Both the position numbers and the translations under genes were made by a program. From Aquimarina sp. AU474 (GTDB lineage Bacteria > Bacteroidota > Bacteroidia > Flavobacteriales > Flavobacteriaceae), in assembly GCF_900312815.1 (NCBI RefSeq), contig NZ_OMPE01000008.1:1-64000 (forward strand): 64,000 nucleotides of DNA, given 5' to 3'. Below the pieces are notes generated by a model. That model saw only the letters and a program-made list of their open reading frames with translations. It did no database searches and had not been told where the DNA came from. Shown piece after piece: positions 35,582-43,609 of this stretch; position 1 is the stretch's first letter, and each line of letters starts with the position of its first letter.

Positions 35582-37756
35582 TTATTTCTTTTTTCTTTCT
35601 ACAAATTCTAATTGATCAAGGGCAACGTTTGTGGTAAAAACGCCATAATTAACTATCGCTTTCCTTTTTTCAATAGTATCAATAGTGCCTATAGATTTGC
35701 CATCAATCATTCGTACACGATCACCAATTTTAAGAACTACTTTGGGCTTTTGTTGTATTGTTTTTTCTTCTTTCTTTTTTTGCTCTTTTTTCTTCTCTCG
35801 AATAACCTTGACTTTTTCTTCTACTTCTTTTACAACTTTTTGTTCTTTGACTTTCTTGACCTTTTGTTGTTTTACGGTTTGCTTTTTACGCTTAGAGTTT
35901 TCTACTTCAACAATTTTTATAAATTCATTAATTAGTTCACGTTTCTTTTTATTGTTGAAATATTTTTCACTTAGGTCATCTACCTTTTGTCCCAGGTATA
36001 TCATTCGTTGATTACTATCGTATAGTTCTTGATAGCTCTCAAGTTTTCTTTGTATACGCTCGTTTGTTTTTTCAAGACGCTCTTTTTCTTCTTCAGCTTT
36101 TTGTTCTTTGGTTTTTAGAGAAGAAGTAGTTTTTTGTAATTTGGATCTCTCTTTTTGAAGATTAGCTATACTCTTATCAAAGCGGATTTTACCACGTTCA
36201 ACTTTCTTTTTTGCTTTATTGATTAAACTATAAGGGATACCATTTTTTTGAGCTACTTCAAAAGTAAAAGAACTTCCTGCTTCACCAAGATGTAATTTAA
36301 AAAGAGGTTCTAAGGTTCTGGCATCAAAAAGCATATTGGCATTGGTCATATTAGGTAACTCATTTGCCAACATTTTTAGGTTGGCGTAATGTGTAGTAAT
36401 AATACCAAAAGATTCTCGTTCATAAAAAACTTCTAAGAATGCCTCGGCTAGTGCTCCTCCTAATTCAGGGTCACTCCCGGTACCAAATTCATCAATTAGA
36501 AACAATGTTTTATCACTACATTTTCTAAGAAAATAGTTCATGTTTTTTAAACGATAACTATAAGTGCTTAGATGATTTTCTATGGACTGGTTGTCTCCTA
36601 TATCCGTTAGGATTGTATTGAATAAACATATTCTGCTATATTCATGTACGGGGATTAACATCCCACTTTGTAACATTACTTGTAATAAACCAATAGTTTT
36701 TAAAGTAATACTTTTTCCACCAGCGTTTGGTCCTGAAATAACAATAATTCGATTATCTTCTTTTAAAGATATCGTCTGGGGGTAAGTTTTCTCTCCTTTT
36801 GTTTTATTGTTTAGATAGAGCAATGGGTGATAGGCATCTTGAAGTGTTAACTCTCTTTTTTCTGTAATTTTTGGAAGTACAGCGTTAAGTCGCTTTGCAT
36901 ATTTTGATTTTGCAGCTACAATATCGACATCACTTAAATATTCCTGATATTGCTCAAGCAATTCGATAAAAGGTCTTAAGTCATTGGTAAGAGCTTTAAG
37001 TATTTTTACAACCTCTTCTCGTTCTTCGTACTGCAAATTACTTAACTCACGACTGTATTGTAAGGTAGTTTCAGGCTCTATATAAACAATACTCCCTGTT
37101 TTAGAACTACCCATAATAGCTCCTTTTACCTTTCTGCGATACATTGCTTTAACAGCAAGTACTCTAAGATTATCAACTACACTTTCTTTAATTTCGTCCA
37201 AATAACCTAAGCCATTATATCGGCTAAGATCTTTTCCAAAGCTCCCATTTAATTTTGCTTGGATAATGTTAATTTGTTTGCGTAACCCAAGTAGAGTAGA
37301 GGAGGCGTTATCTCTTACTTCACCAAACTTATCTAGAATCTTATCGATTAAAAGAATAATTTCTTTAGTAAACGGAACCTCGGTAGAGGTCTTATGTAAA
37401 ATAGGGTATAGTTCTTTATTGGATTTAAAAAAAGTTAATAATTCATTAGTGGTCGTACTAATCGAAATTAACTTTTTAAGATTAAATGCTTCTAGAAAAG
37501 CATTTTCTATCTGAAGTAATTGTATTTCTTTGGTAATACTATCGTATCCATGGTTTGGTATACGAGCATCATTTAAGTAAGAAGATTTGTATTCGTATAC
37601 ATGTTGTAAGGCGGTATGTAATTTTTCCTTAGTGCTAAAAGGAACAATTTCTAATGCTTTAGTTTTACCATAATCAGTATTACACAGTTCGGCAATATGA
37701 TCGAGTACGGTATCTAATTCAAGATCTTTTAATGTTTTTTCAGAAATACGAATCAT
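35582..37756 (-). CDS. mutS2: MutS2 family ATPase (without Smr domain)
   Basis: This 724-residue MutS-like ATPase has a core domain, Walker A GPNAGGKS (342-349), Walker B LFLIDEFGTGSDP and a long coiled coil after residue 500. The C-terminal region is very rich in Lys and Glu (about 620-670) and ends in a KOW-like segment (KIGDRVRMIDGKSIG). The usual C-terminal Smr nuclease domain is absent, as in many Bacteroidetes. MutS2 acts on branched DNA or collided ribosomes rather than in mismatch repair. It is divergent from ung. Confidence 0.92.
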   Translation of the reverse strand: MIRISEKTLKDLELDTVLDHIAELCNTDYGKTKALEIVPFSTKEKLHTALQHVYEYKSSYLNDARIPNHGYDSITKEIQLLQIENAFLEAFNLKKLISISTTTNELLTFFKSNKELYPILHKTSTEVPFTKEIILLIDKILDKFGEVRDNASSTLLGLRKQINIIQAKLNGSFGKDLSRYNGLGYLDEIKESVVDNLRVLAVKAMYRRKVKGAIMGSSKTGSIVYIEPETTLQYSRELSNLQYEEREEVVKILKALTNDLRPFIELLEQYQEYLSDVDIVAAKSKYAKRLNAVLPKITEKRELTLQDAYHPLLYLNNKTKGEKTYPQTISLKEDNRIIVISGPNAGGKSITLKTIGLLQVMLQSGMLIPVHEYSRICLFNTILTDIGDNQSIENHLSTYSYRLKNMNYFLRKCSDKTLFLIDEFGTGSDPELGGALAEAFLEVFYERESFGIITTHYANLKMLANELPNMTNANMLFDARTLEPLFKLHLGEAGSSFTFEVAQKNGIPYSLINKAKKKVERGKIRFDKSIANLQKERSKLQKTTSSLKTKEQKAEEEKERLEKTNERIQRKLESYQELYDSNQRMIYLGQKVDDLSEKYFNNKKKRELINEFIKIVEVENSKRKKQTVKQQKVKKVKEQKVVKEVEEKVKVIREKKKEQKKKEEKTIQQKPKVVLKIGDRVRMIDGKSIGTIDTIEKRKAIVNYGVFTTNVALDQLEFVERKKK

Positions 37757-37843
37757 ACTTTTTTTTACCCAATTTTTGGTCTATATTCAACTGAATTTTG
37801 AACGAAGCAAAAGTACATAATTACAGTAATTTTTATAGTCCTT

Positions 37844-38509
37844 ATGAATGTAAATATTGAATCCAGTTGGAAAGAACAGCTTAAAGATGAATTTAGTAAA
37901 CCATATTTTTCTAATCTGGTTAGTTTTGTTAAAACAGAATACCTTACGTCTACTTGCTATCCAAAAGAGGATGAGATTTTTGCTGCTTTTGATCATTGTA
38001 GTTTTGATAATGTGAAAGTTGTAATTATTGGTCAAGATCCATATCATGGTGCTGGACAAGCAAATGGTTTGTGTTTTTCAGTAAATGATGGAATACCAAT
38101 ACCACCTTCATTGATTAATATCTTTAAAGAAATTGAAACTGATTTGGGTGTTTTATACCCGTCAAATGGAAATCTTGAGCGTTGGGCAAAACAAGGAGTC
38201 TTATTATTAAATGCAACTTTAACGGTACGTGCTAATCAGGCGGGTTCACATCAAAAAAAGGGTTGGGAGCAGTTTACTAATGCTATTATAGAGACGCTAT
38301 CTAATAAAAAAGAGAATATTGTTTTTTTACTTTGGGGAGGATATGCAAAAAAGAAGGGTGCAAAAATAGATACATCAAAACATTATGTACTTACTAGTGG
38401 ACATCCATCTCCATTAAGTGCAAATAGAGGGTATTGGTTTGGTAATCAGCATTTCAGTATGGTAAATAATTACCTTACCAAAATTGACAAGACCAGTATT
38501 AAATGGTAG
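37844..38509 (+). CDS. ung: uracil-DNA glycosylase
   Basis: This family 1 enzyme removes uracil from DNA. GQDPYHGAGQANGLCFSV holds the catalytic Asp65 and the PYHG water-activating loop, LLLNATLTV is the uracil-binding strand, and GHPSPLSANRG is the minor-groove loop with the second catalytic His. At 221 residues it is full length. It is divergent from mutS2 across an 87-bp gap. Confidence 0.96.
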   Translation: MNVNIESSWKEQLKDEFSKPYFSNLVSFVKTEYLTSTCYPKEDEIFAAFDHCSFDNVKVVIIGQDPYHGAGQANGLCFSVNDGIPIPPSLINIFKEIETDLGVLYPSNGNLERWAKQGVLLLNATLTVRANQAGSHQKKGWEQFTNAIIETLSNKKENIVFLLWGGYAKKKGAKIDTSKHYVLTSGHPSPLSANRGYWFGNQHFSMVNNYLTKIDKTSIKW

Positions 38510-38511
38510 CA

Positions 38512-38691
38512 CTAGGCTGCTGAAGGAATTTCTGTATTTTTAGATTTTTCAGTTGATGGATTAGAAATGTGGTTGACTTTACCTTTAGTTTTCGTCTTCT
38601 TTTTGTTTGAACCAACAGAATGCATACTAAACTTTAACAGCATAATATTGAAGGCTACAAGACCTGCTAATATAATTAAGAATGTGATCAT
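38512..38691 (-). CDS. 59-residue single-span membrane protein
   Basis: This short gene was read from the gap after ung. The product begins MITFLIILAGLVAFNIMLL, a membrane helix with almost no leader, followed by a basic, Ser/Thr-rich cytoplasmic tail (NKKKTKTKGK) ending in AA. The stop is 2 bp from the ung stop, so the genes are convergent. Codon use and the clear helix-plus-basic-tail layout support coding. Function is unknown. Confidence 0.55.
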   Translation of the reverse strand: MITFLIILAGLVAFNIMLLKFSMHSVGSNKKKTKTKGKVNHISNPSTEKSKNTEIPSAA

Positions 38692-38981
38692 AAATAGATT
38701 TGTTAGTTAATTATTAGATGCATTAATTACAATATGGTTGCTTATGCGTTAATAATTATTTCACTGGGGTAGGCCCGGCAAATGTACAAAAAAAATAACT
38801 ATTCACTACTTTTTGATTGTAGTTGTCTAATAATTAATCTTTTGATAACGATTTGTTGCAAAATCAATTCATATCATACGATAGATCTTAAATCTTTAAA
38901 AGATCCTTTGTATTACAACGCTTTGATTTCGTTTTACCCTACTCGATATGGCAAGAAATATTAAAGAAAAAAGAAATTTAA

Positions 38982-39833
38982 TCAGATTCTGTGTATTAAT
39001 TCTTCTGGATTTACTTTTTGATTAATGATATTCAAATGATGTAATCGTTTCTGTACATGTACAATGGTTTCATTAGATAGTAATGATTGACTCCATTCAG
39101 TTATTGCTAACCATTTTTCAATATCTTCTAGTTGTTGATCGTATCTATTGGCTAGAGTTTTATCAATACTTGGTATTTTTTTGAAATCTAAAGTAGTAGT
39201 ATTGATAATGTTTAAAATCGTTTTGATTACTTCTTTTTTGTTTTGTAATATATCTTCTCTTACTGCGATAACAAAGCATGGCCAAGGTGTAGGATAATCG
39301 GCTATCCTTCTAAAAGTACCATGATCAACTAACGGTTTCGTAGTGAAGTGTTCCCACATAAAATAATCTGCAGTTTCATTGGTAAGAGCTTCAATGGCGC
39401 CATTAAGATTTTTGATGACTTCAAACTGTAAAGTCGAGATATCCCAGTTTTGATCTTGAGCATGTAAATAAGACATTAATTCAGAGCCAGAACCGTATCT
39501 ACTTATAGCTGCTTTGGTATGTTGCAATTGAGATATATTTGTGTATTTAGAGTTAGCTCCAACATGAATACCCCAAATTAAAGGAGTATTGATATAGGTT
39601 TGTACAATTTTACAAGAATTTCCTTCAATAATATCTTTAATAATACCTTCTGTAAGTACAATGGCCATATCAATTTCAGAAGATCTTAGTGCTTGGCACA
39701 TAGCTCCCGTTCCTCCGGGGTAATCTGTCCATTCTAATTGTATACCATTCTTGAGATAGCTATTATCCTCAATTGTAAGGTGCCAGGGTAGGTTAAAATG
39801 CTCTGGAACACCTCCTATTTTTATAGTATGCAT
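38982..39833 (-). CDS. periplasmic-binding-protein-like domain without signal peptide
   Basis: This 283-residue type 2 periplasmic-binding fold resembles NMT1/ThiY-like proteins. Visible patterns are GGVPEHFNLPW, LEWTDYPGGTGAM, IDMAIVLTEG and DYFMWEHFTTKPL. No signal peptide or lipobox is present and no ABC transporter genes are near, so it may be a cytoplasmic ligand-binding protein or enzyme, not a transporter part. The 290-bp gap before it (38692-38981) shows only a doubtful 60-codon plus-strand frame. Confidence 0.75.
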   Translation of the reverse strand: MHTIKIGGVPEHFNLPWHLTIEDNSYLKNGIQLEWTDYPGGTGAMCQALRSSEIDMAIVLTEGIIKDIIEGNSCKIVQTYINTPLIWGIHVGANSKYTNISQLQHTKAAISRYGSGSELMSYLHAQDQNWDISTLQFEVIKNLNGAIEALTNETADYFMWEHFTTKPLVDHGTFRRIADYPTPWPCFVIAVREDILQNKKEVIKTILNIINTTTLDFKKIPSIDKTLANRYDQQLEDIEKWLAITEWSQSLLSNETIVHVQKRLHHLNIINQKVNPEELIHRI

Positions 39834-39983
39834 GCTCTTTAAATATTAAAATTTGCGCACTTCATCGATTTTTATTGTTTTTTAACGATGAAATAGAAAT
39901 CTTTTCCTTATATTTGACCTATAATTCTTCCAAAGGGAATTAAGTTTGACAACAAGTTATAACCCAAAATAAAAACAATTGCT

Positions 39984-40130
39984 ATGAAAAAGAATTTTCT
40001 TAAAACCAAAAGCGCTAATGTAAAAGTTGCCAAGTTAAAAAATAATCCCCTTGAAAATGGAATTGTTGTTTTTATTGCGGTTTTATTATTGACCAATTTA
40101 TTGATAAGTCTTAAAATATTATTCGGTTAA
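39984..40130 (+). CDS. 48-residue membrane protein
   Basis: The frame starts MKKNFLKTKSANVKVAKL, has a basic N-terminal half, then one membrane helix (VVFIAVLLLTNLLISLKILF), and stops at 40128-40130. It follows a 150-bp gap and precedes a perfect hairpin terminator, so it forms a complete small transcription unit. Function is unknown. Confidence 0.5.
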   Translation: MKKNFLKTKSANVKVAKLKNNPLENGIVVFIAVLLLTNLLISLKILFG

Positions 40131-40181
40131 TAATTATATATTAAAAATATTTGCTAAGTATTTTATAATGATTTAATGTTT

Positions 40182-40212
40182 AAAAAAGGATGAAAATTTT
40201 CATCCTTTTTTT
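40182..40212. terminator. bidirectional rho-independent terminator
   Basis: AAAAAAGGATGAAAA is followed directly by TTTTCATCCTTTTTT, a perfect palindrome with A and T runs. It sits between the 48-residue gene (+) and the nucleoside phosphorylase gene (-) and can end both. Confidence 0.9.
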
Positions 40213-40227
40213 ATATGTCTACAGTTA

Positions 40228-41103
40228 TTACGTATAACTTACAATTTTTGATAAAGTATATTTAATTAACTTTTCAATAGTTTCTTTTGGAGTTTTGCTA
40301 AACTCCCCGGTAACGCGGTTGGCCAATATGGCATTCATAGAAACGGCCTGGTGTCCTAAAAGCTTTGCCATTCCATAAATCCCTGCGGTTTCCATTTCTA
40401 AATTTGTGATTTTTTGACCGTTATAGACAAAGGTGGATATCTTGTCATTAGCTCTAGGATCTTTTAATGATAGTCGTAAAACTCTTCCTTGTGGTCCATA
40501 AAACCCAACATTGGTTATTGTAATCCCTTTTTGAGTACTATGACTTTGCATATGCTCACTTAATTTATTATCAGCACGAACTACATATGGAATTGATTTA
40601 TTTTTATCCCAATTAAAATGAGTTATCAAAGCTTTTGATATTTTTAATTCTTGTACATTTTCACTTTGATAAAAATGAAGTAAGCTATCGAATCCTATTC
40701 CAATTTCTGAAACTACAAAACTGTCAATAGGGATATCCTTTTGTACTGCTCCCGAAGTTCCTATACGAATAATTTGTAGCGCAGTATGCTTACTTTTTAT
40801 TTCCCGAGTGCTAAAATCAATATTTGCTAAAGCATCTAATTCGTTGAATACAATATCTATATTGTCTGTACCAATACCTGTGGATATCACGGTGATTCTT
40901 TTTCCTTGATAAAACCCGGTTTGTGTATGGAATTCACGTTTTTTGACTCTAAATTCAATACTATCAAAGTGTTGCGTTACTGTGTCTACACGATCCGGAT
41001 CTCCAACAGTAATTATAGTAGGAGCTAAATGTTCGGGTTTAAGATTAAGGTGATAGATGCTTCCATCATTATTAAGTATAAGCTCAGATTCGGCTATAGC
41101 CAT
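40228..41103 (-). CDS. nucleoside phosphorylase (uridine phosphorylase-like, PNP/UDP family)
   Basis: This 291-residue enzyme of nucleoside salvage cleaves nucleosides with phosphate. The family motifs are IITVGDPDRVD (phosphate loop), GTSGAVQKDIP and NLEMETAGIYGMAKLLGH (ribose and base site). The MET-x-G signature and length suit uridine/purine nucleoside phosphorylases; base specificity is not certain by eye. It is 1 bp from the DUF1835 gene, so the two share a transcript with the genes upstream. Confidence 0.88.
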   Translation of the reverse strand: MAIAESELILNNDGSIYHLNLKPEHLAPTIITVGDPDRVDTVTQHFDSIEFRVKKREFHTQTGFYQGKRITVISTGIGTDNIDIVFNELDALANIDFSTREIKSKHTALQIIRIGTSGAVQKDIPIDSFVVSEIGIGFDSLLHFYQSENVQELKISKALITHFNWDKNKSIPYVVRADNKLSEHMQSHSTQKGITITNVGFYGPQGRVLRLSLKDPRANDKISTFVYNGQKITNLEMETAGIYGMAKLLGHQAVSMNAILANRVTGEFSKTPKETIEKLIKYTLSKIVSYT

Positions 41104-41104
41104 A

Positions 41105-42043
41105 TTACAATTTTAATAGTTTGTGTGTTTGGTCATTGTACAGGTAATCGTATTTTTTAACACCACCATATTGCCAATCAAGTATTTGGGTGTTGTAAAA
41201 ATTCTTTTTTTGTAGCAAAGCTAACTTTCCTCGTTCTGATAATTGTAATCTATTTTTGGTTTGATCCAAAAACTGGAAAAGCCTTGCGATAACCCTTTTC
41301 ATTTGCATATCACCATATCCGTAGTAACCCTGATATTCTAGAGTATACCCCATAAGTTGTTTTACATTTTTAATTTGGTAGGTTTCAACCATTTCAAGTA
41401 TGTTGTGTTCTAATACATTAAGTCCTGTTAACATATTAGGAAAACGCTGTAAATGTGCTCTAAGGCAAATAGACAAATATTCGAAAGAGGAATGTTTTTT
41501 AATTTGTGCTGCAATTTTCATTGGATTTGACTCACAATATAGTGTCCAGATATAGGCAGCAAGTTCAAGATCATCAAGAGAAAGATGTATTTTGTTTTTA
41601 TAATGATTTTTTAATTGAATTTCGGAAAGATCACATAGTCCCATTAATTTTTTTTCATTCTCTATTCTTCCGCTACATACCAAATAAACAGGAGTTTTAT
41701 TAATACCTTTACGTAGTAATAAGCTTATTGCGGCAATCATATTTACATGACAAAATAGGTCATATTCAAACCAAAGTATTATTTCTTTGTATTCTTCAAG
41801 ATCGTCTAGTTTTTTAAGCTGCGAAACAAATTTTTCTTCAAAATCAGTAGGAGTAATACGATAGTATTTTTTTAAGAAATCCTTGCGTTTTTTGATAGCA
41901 TCTTCGGCTTCAATATTGATTTCAGTTGGTCCTTCGCAAAGCATTTCTCTCCAAGTAAAAAAATCACCTTCAACTAATTGTAATTCTTTTAATCTGTTGG
42001 TTAGACTATCTCCATTGGTAATATGTAATGTATGTTTTTCCAA
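41105..42043 (-). CDS. DUF1835 domain protein
   Basis: The 312-residue protein starts with the DUF1835 pattern (LHITNGDSLTNRLKE, then WREMLCEGPT) and continues as a largely helical protein ending in LDWQYGGVKKYDYLYN. Members are widespread and uncharacterised. It is tightly linked to the nucleoside phosphorylase gene (1 bp) and lies 18 bp after the SUI1-like gene, so the four minus-strand genes from the oxygenase at 43354 down are probably one operon. Confidence 0.8.
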   Translation of the reverse strand: MEKHTLHITNGDSLTNRLKELQLVEGDFFTWREMLCEGPTEINIEAEDAIKKRKDFLKKYYRITPTDFEEKFVSQLKKLDDLEEYKEIILWFEYDLFCHVNMIAAISLLLRKGINKTPVYLVCSGRIENEKKLMGLCDLSEIQLKNHYKNKIHLSLDDLELAAYIWTLYCESNPMKIAAQIKKHSSFEYLSICLRAHLQRFPNMLTGLNVLEHNILEMVETYQIKNVKQLMGYTLEYQGYYGYGDMQMKRVIARLFQFLDQTKNRLQLSERGKLALLQKKNFYNTQILDWQYGGVKKYDYLYNDQTHKLLKL

Positions 42044-42061
42044 AATACTAATATTCCTTAA

Positions 42062-42391
42062 TTATCCTCCTACACGTTTCACCTTAAACCCCTTTTCTTT
42101 AAGGATATTCATAATTTGATCTCTATAATCACCTTGTATAATGATAGCATCATTTTTAAAACTTCCACCAACACTTAAGCGAGTTTTTAACTCTTTGGCC
42201 AGTTTCTTAAAATCTCCATCGGCTCCTGTGTAGCCTTCAAGAATAGTAATTGGTTTTCCTTTTCGTTTTTCATATTTACATATGATAGGATCGTCTTGCA
42301 TCCATAATTGTTCTTCTTGTTCCTCAAGAACTTCTTCTTTTTCTGGTGTATGATCAGGAAAAAGATTTTTTAATTGATCTTGTAAATCCAT
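42062..42391 (-). CDS. SUI1/eIF1-like translation factor (YciH family)
   Basis: The 109-residue protein ends in the SUI1 domain: KPITILEGYTG, LAKELKTRLSVGGSFKND and IIQGDYRDQIMNILKEKGF. In bacteria YciH/SUI1 acts on initiation fidelity at the small ribosomal subunit. The acidic N-terminal third (EKEEVLEEQEEQ) is variable. It follows the 2OG-Fe oxygenase by 12 bp. Confidence 0.9.
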   Translation of the reverse strand: MDLQDQLKNLFPDHTPEKEEVLEEQEEQLWMQDDPIICKYEKRKGKPITILEGYTGADGDFKKLAKELKTRLSVGGSFKNDAIIIQGDYRDQIMNILKEKGFKVKRVGG

Positions 42392-42403
42392 AATGTTAAA
42401 TGA

Positions 42404-43354
42404 CTATTTTTTGATCAATCCAATTTCAACAAGTCTTTGATGTAAGAATTCTCCAGCCGTAATATCCTCATAATGTTTAGGATTGTTATCGGTAATGCAT
42501 TCTTCAAGACAGTTAAGTTTCATGTCACTTCTTGGATGCATAAAGAAGGGAATAGAATATCTTGGTTTGCCCCATTGTTCTTTGGGGGGATTTATAACAC
42601 GGTGTATAGTTGATCTTAGCTTGTTGTTGGTATGTCTTTCTAGCATATCCCCAACATTAATCACTAACTCGTCGTCTTGGGGTATGGCATCAATCCATTC
42701 GCCATCTTTTCTTTGCACTTGTAACCCTCCTGTAGATGCTCCCATGAGTAAAGTGATTAAATTTATATCTCCGTGCGCACCAGCACGAACAGCACCTTTA
42801 GGCTCTTCAGATATAGGAGGATAATGAATTGGACGTAAAATACTATTGCCATTACTTGCCCAATGATCAAAATAATGTTCATCTAGCCCTATGTACAACG
42901 ACAATGCTCTTAAAACATAAATTCCAGTTTTTTCGAGCATTCTATAGGCTTCCATTCCCGTGCCATTAAACTCATTTAATTCTTGAACATTTACATTAGG
43001 GGGGTATTCTTCTATTAGATTTGCGTTTTTATCAGGCTCTTGTCCAAAATGCCAAAACTCTTTAAGGTCTCCTTCTTTTTTTCCTTTTGCATGTTCTTTT
43101 CCAAAAGAGGTGTATCCTCGTTGCCCTCCTAATCCTTCAATTTCATATTTCTCTTTAGTATCTACAGGAAGTGCAAAAAATGCTTTGATCTCCTTGTATA
43201 GGTCTTCTACCAGTTTATCGCTCAAAAAATGATTTTTTAGAGCTACAAAACCGATTTCTTCATAAGCCTTTCCTATTTCATTGACGAATTTCTGTTTTCT
43301 AGATTGATCATCAGATAAGAAATCAGCCAAATCTACGCTTGGTATATTATTCAT
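42404..43354 (-). CDS. isopenicillin N synthase-like 2-oxoglutarate/Fe(II) oxygenase
   Basis: This 316-residue oxygenase has the double-stranded beta-helix iron site: AHGDINLITL (His-x-Asp), then STIHRVINP (distal His) and PRYSIPFF (Arg for 2-oxoglutarate). The N-terminal DIOX_N part starts at IPSVDLADFL. The substrate is unknown; family members hydroxylate or desaturate small molecules. It is the first gene of a minus-strand group and divergent from the E1 fusion. Confidence 0.9.
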   Translation of the reverse strand: MNNIPSVDLADFLSDDQSRKQKFVNEIGKAYEEIGFVALKNHFLSDKLVEDLYKEIKAFFALPVDTKEKYEIEGLGGQRGYTSFGKEHAKGKKEGDLKEFWHFGQEPDKNANLIEEYPPNVNVQELNEFNGTGMEAYRMLEKTGIYVLRALSLYIGLDEHYFDHWASNGNSILRPIHYPPISEEPKGAVRAGAHGDINLITLLMGASTGGLQVQRKDGEWIDAIPQDDELVINVGDMLERHTNNKLRSTIHRVINPPKEQWGKPRYSIPFFMHPRSDMKLNCLEECITDNNPKHYEDITAGEFLHQRLVEIGLIKK

Positions 43355-43609
43355 TGGTTTTCTTCTTAAGAATTGAAAAACTAAAATTAGGTGTATTTTG
43401 TAGAATAACCAGTATTACCTTTCAATTTTTTTTACAAATTTTAATAGTAGTCAAATTAACTATTTCTGAATATATAGCCCAGAAATTATAGTAAATTTAA
43501 TTAATTCGTAGAATTGTTAGGGTTAAATTAACAACTACTTAATAATATTGCTTTATTGATATGAGTTGTGAAATAAAAATAATTACATTTACCTAACAAA
43601 CTTTCTTTT

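Noticed and set aside
38782..38964. 60-codon plus-strand open frame
   Set aside because: Composition is random-like, there is no initiation context, and the frame runs into the end of the convergent gene region.
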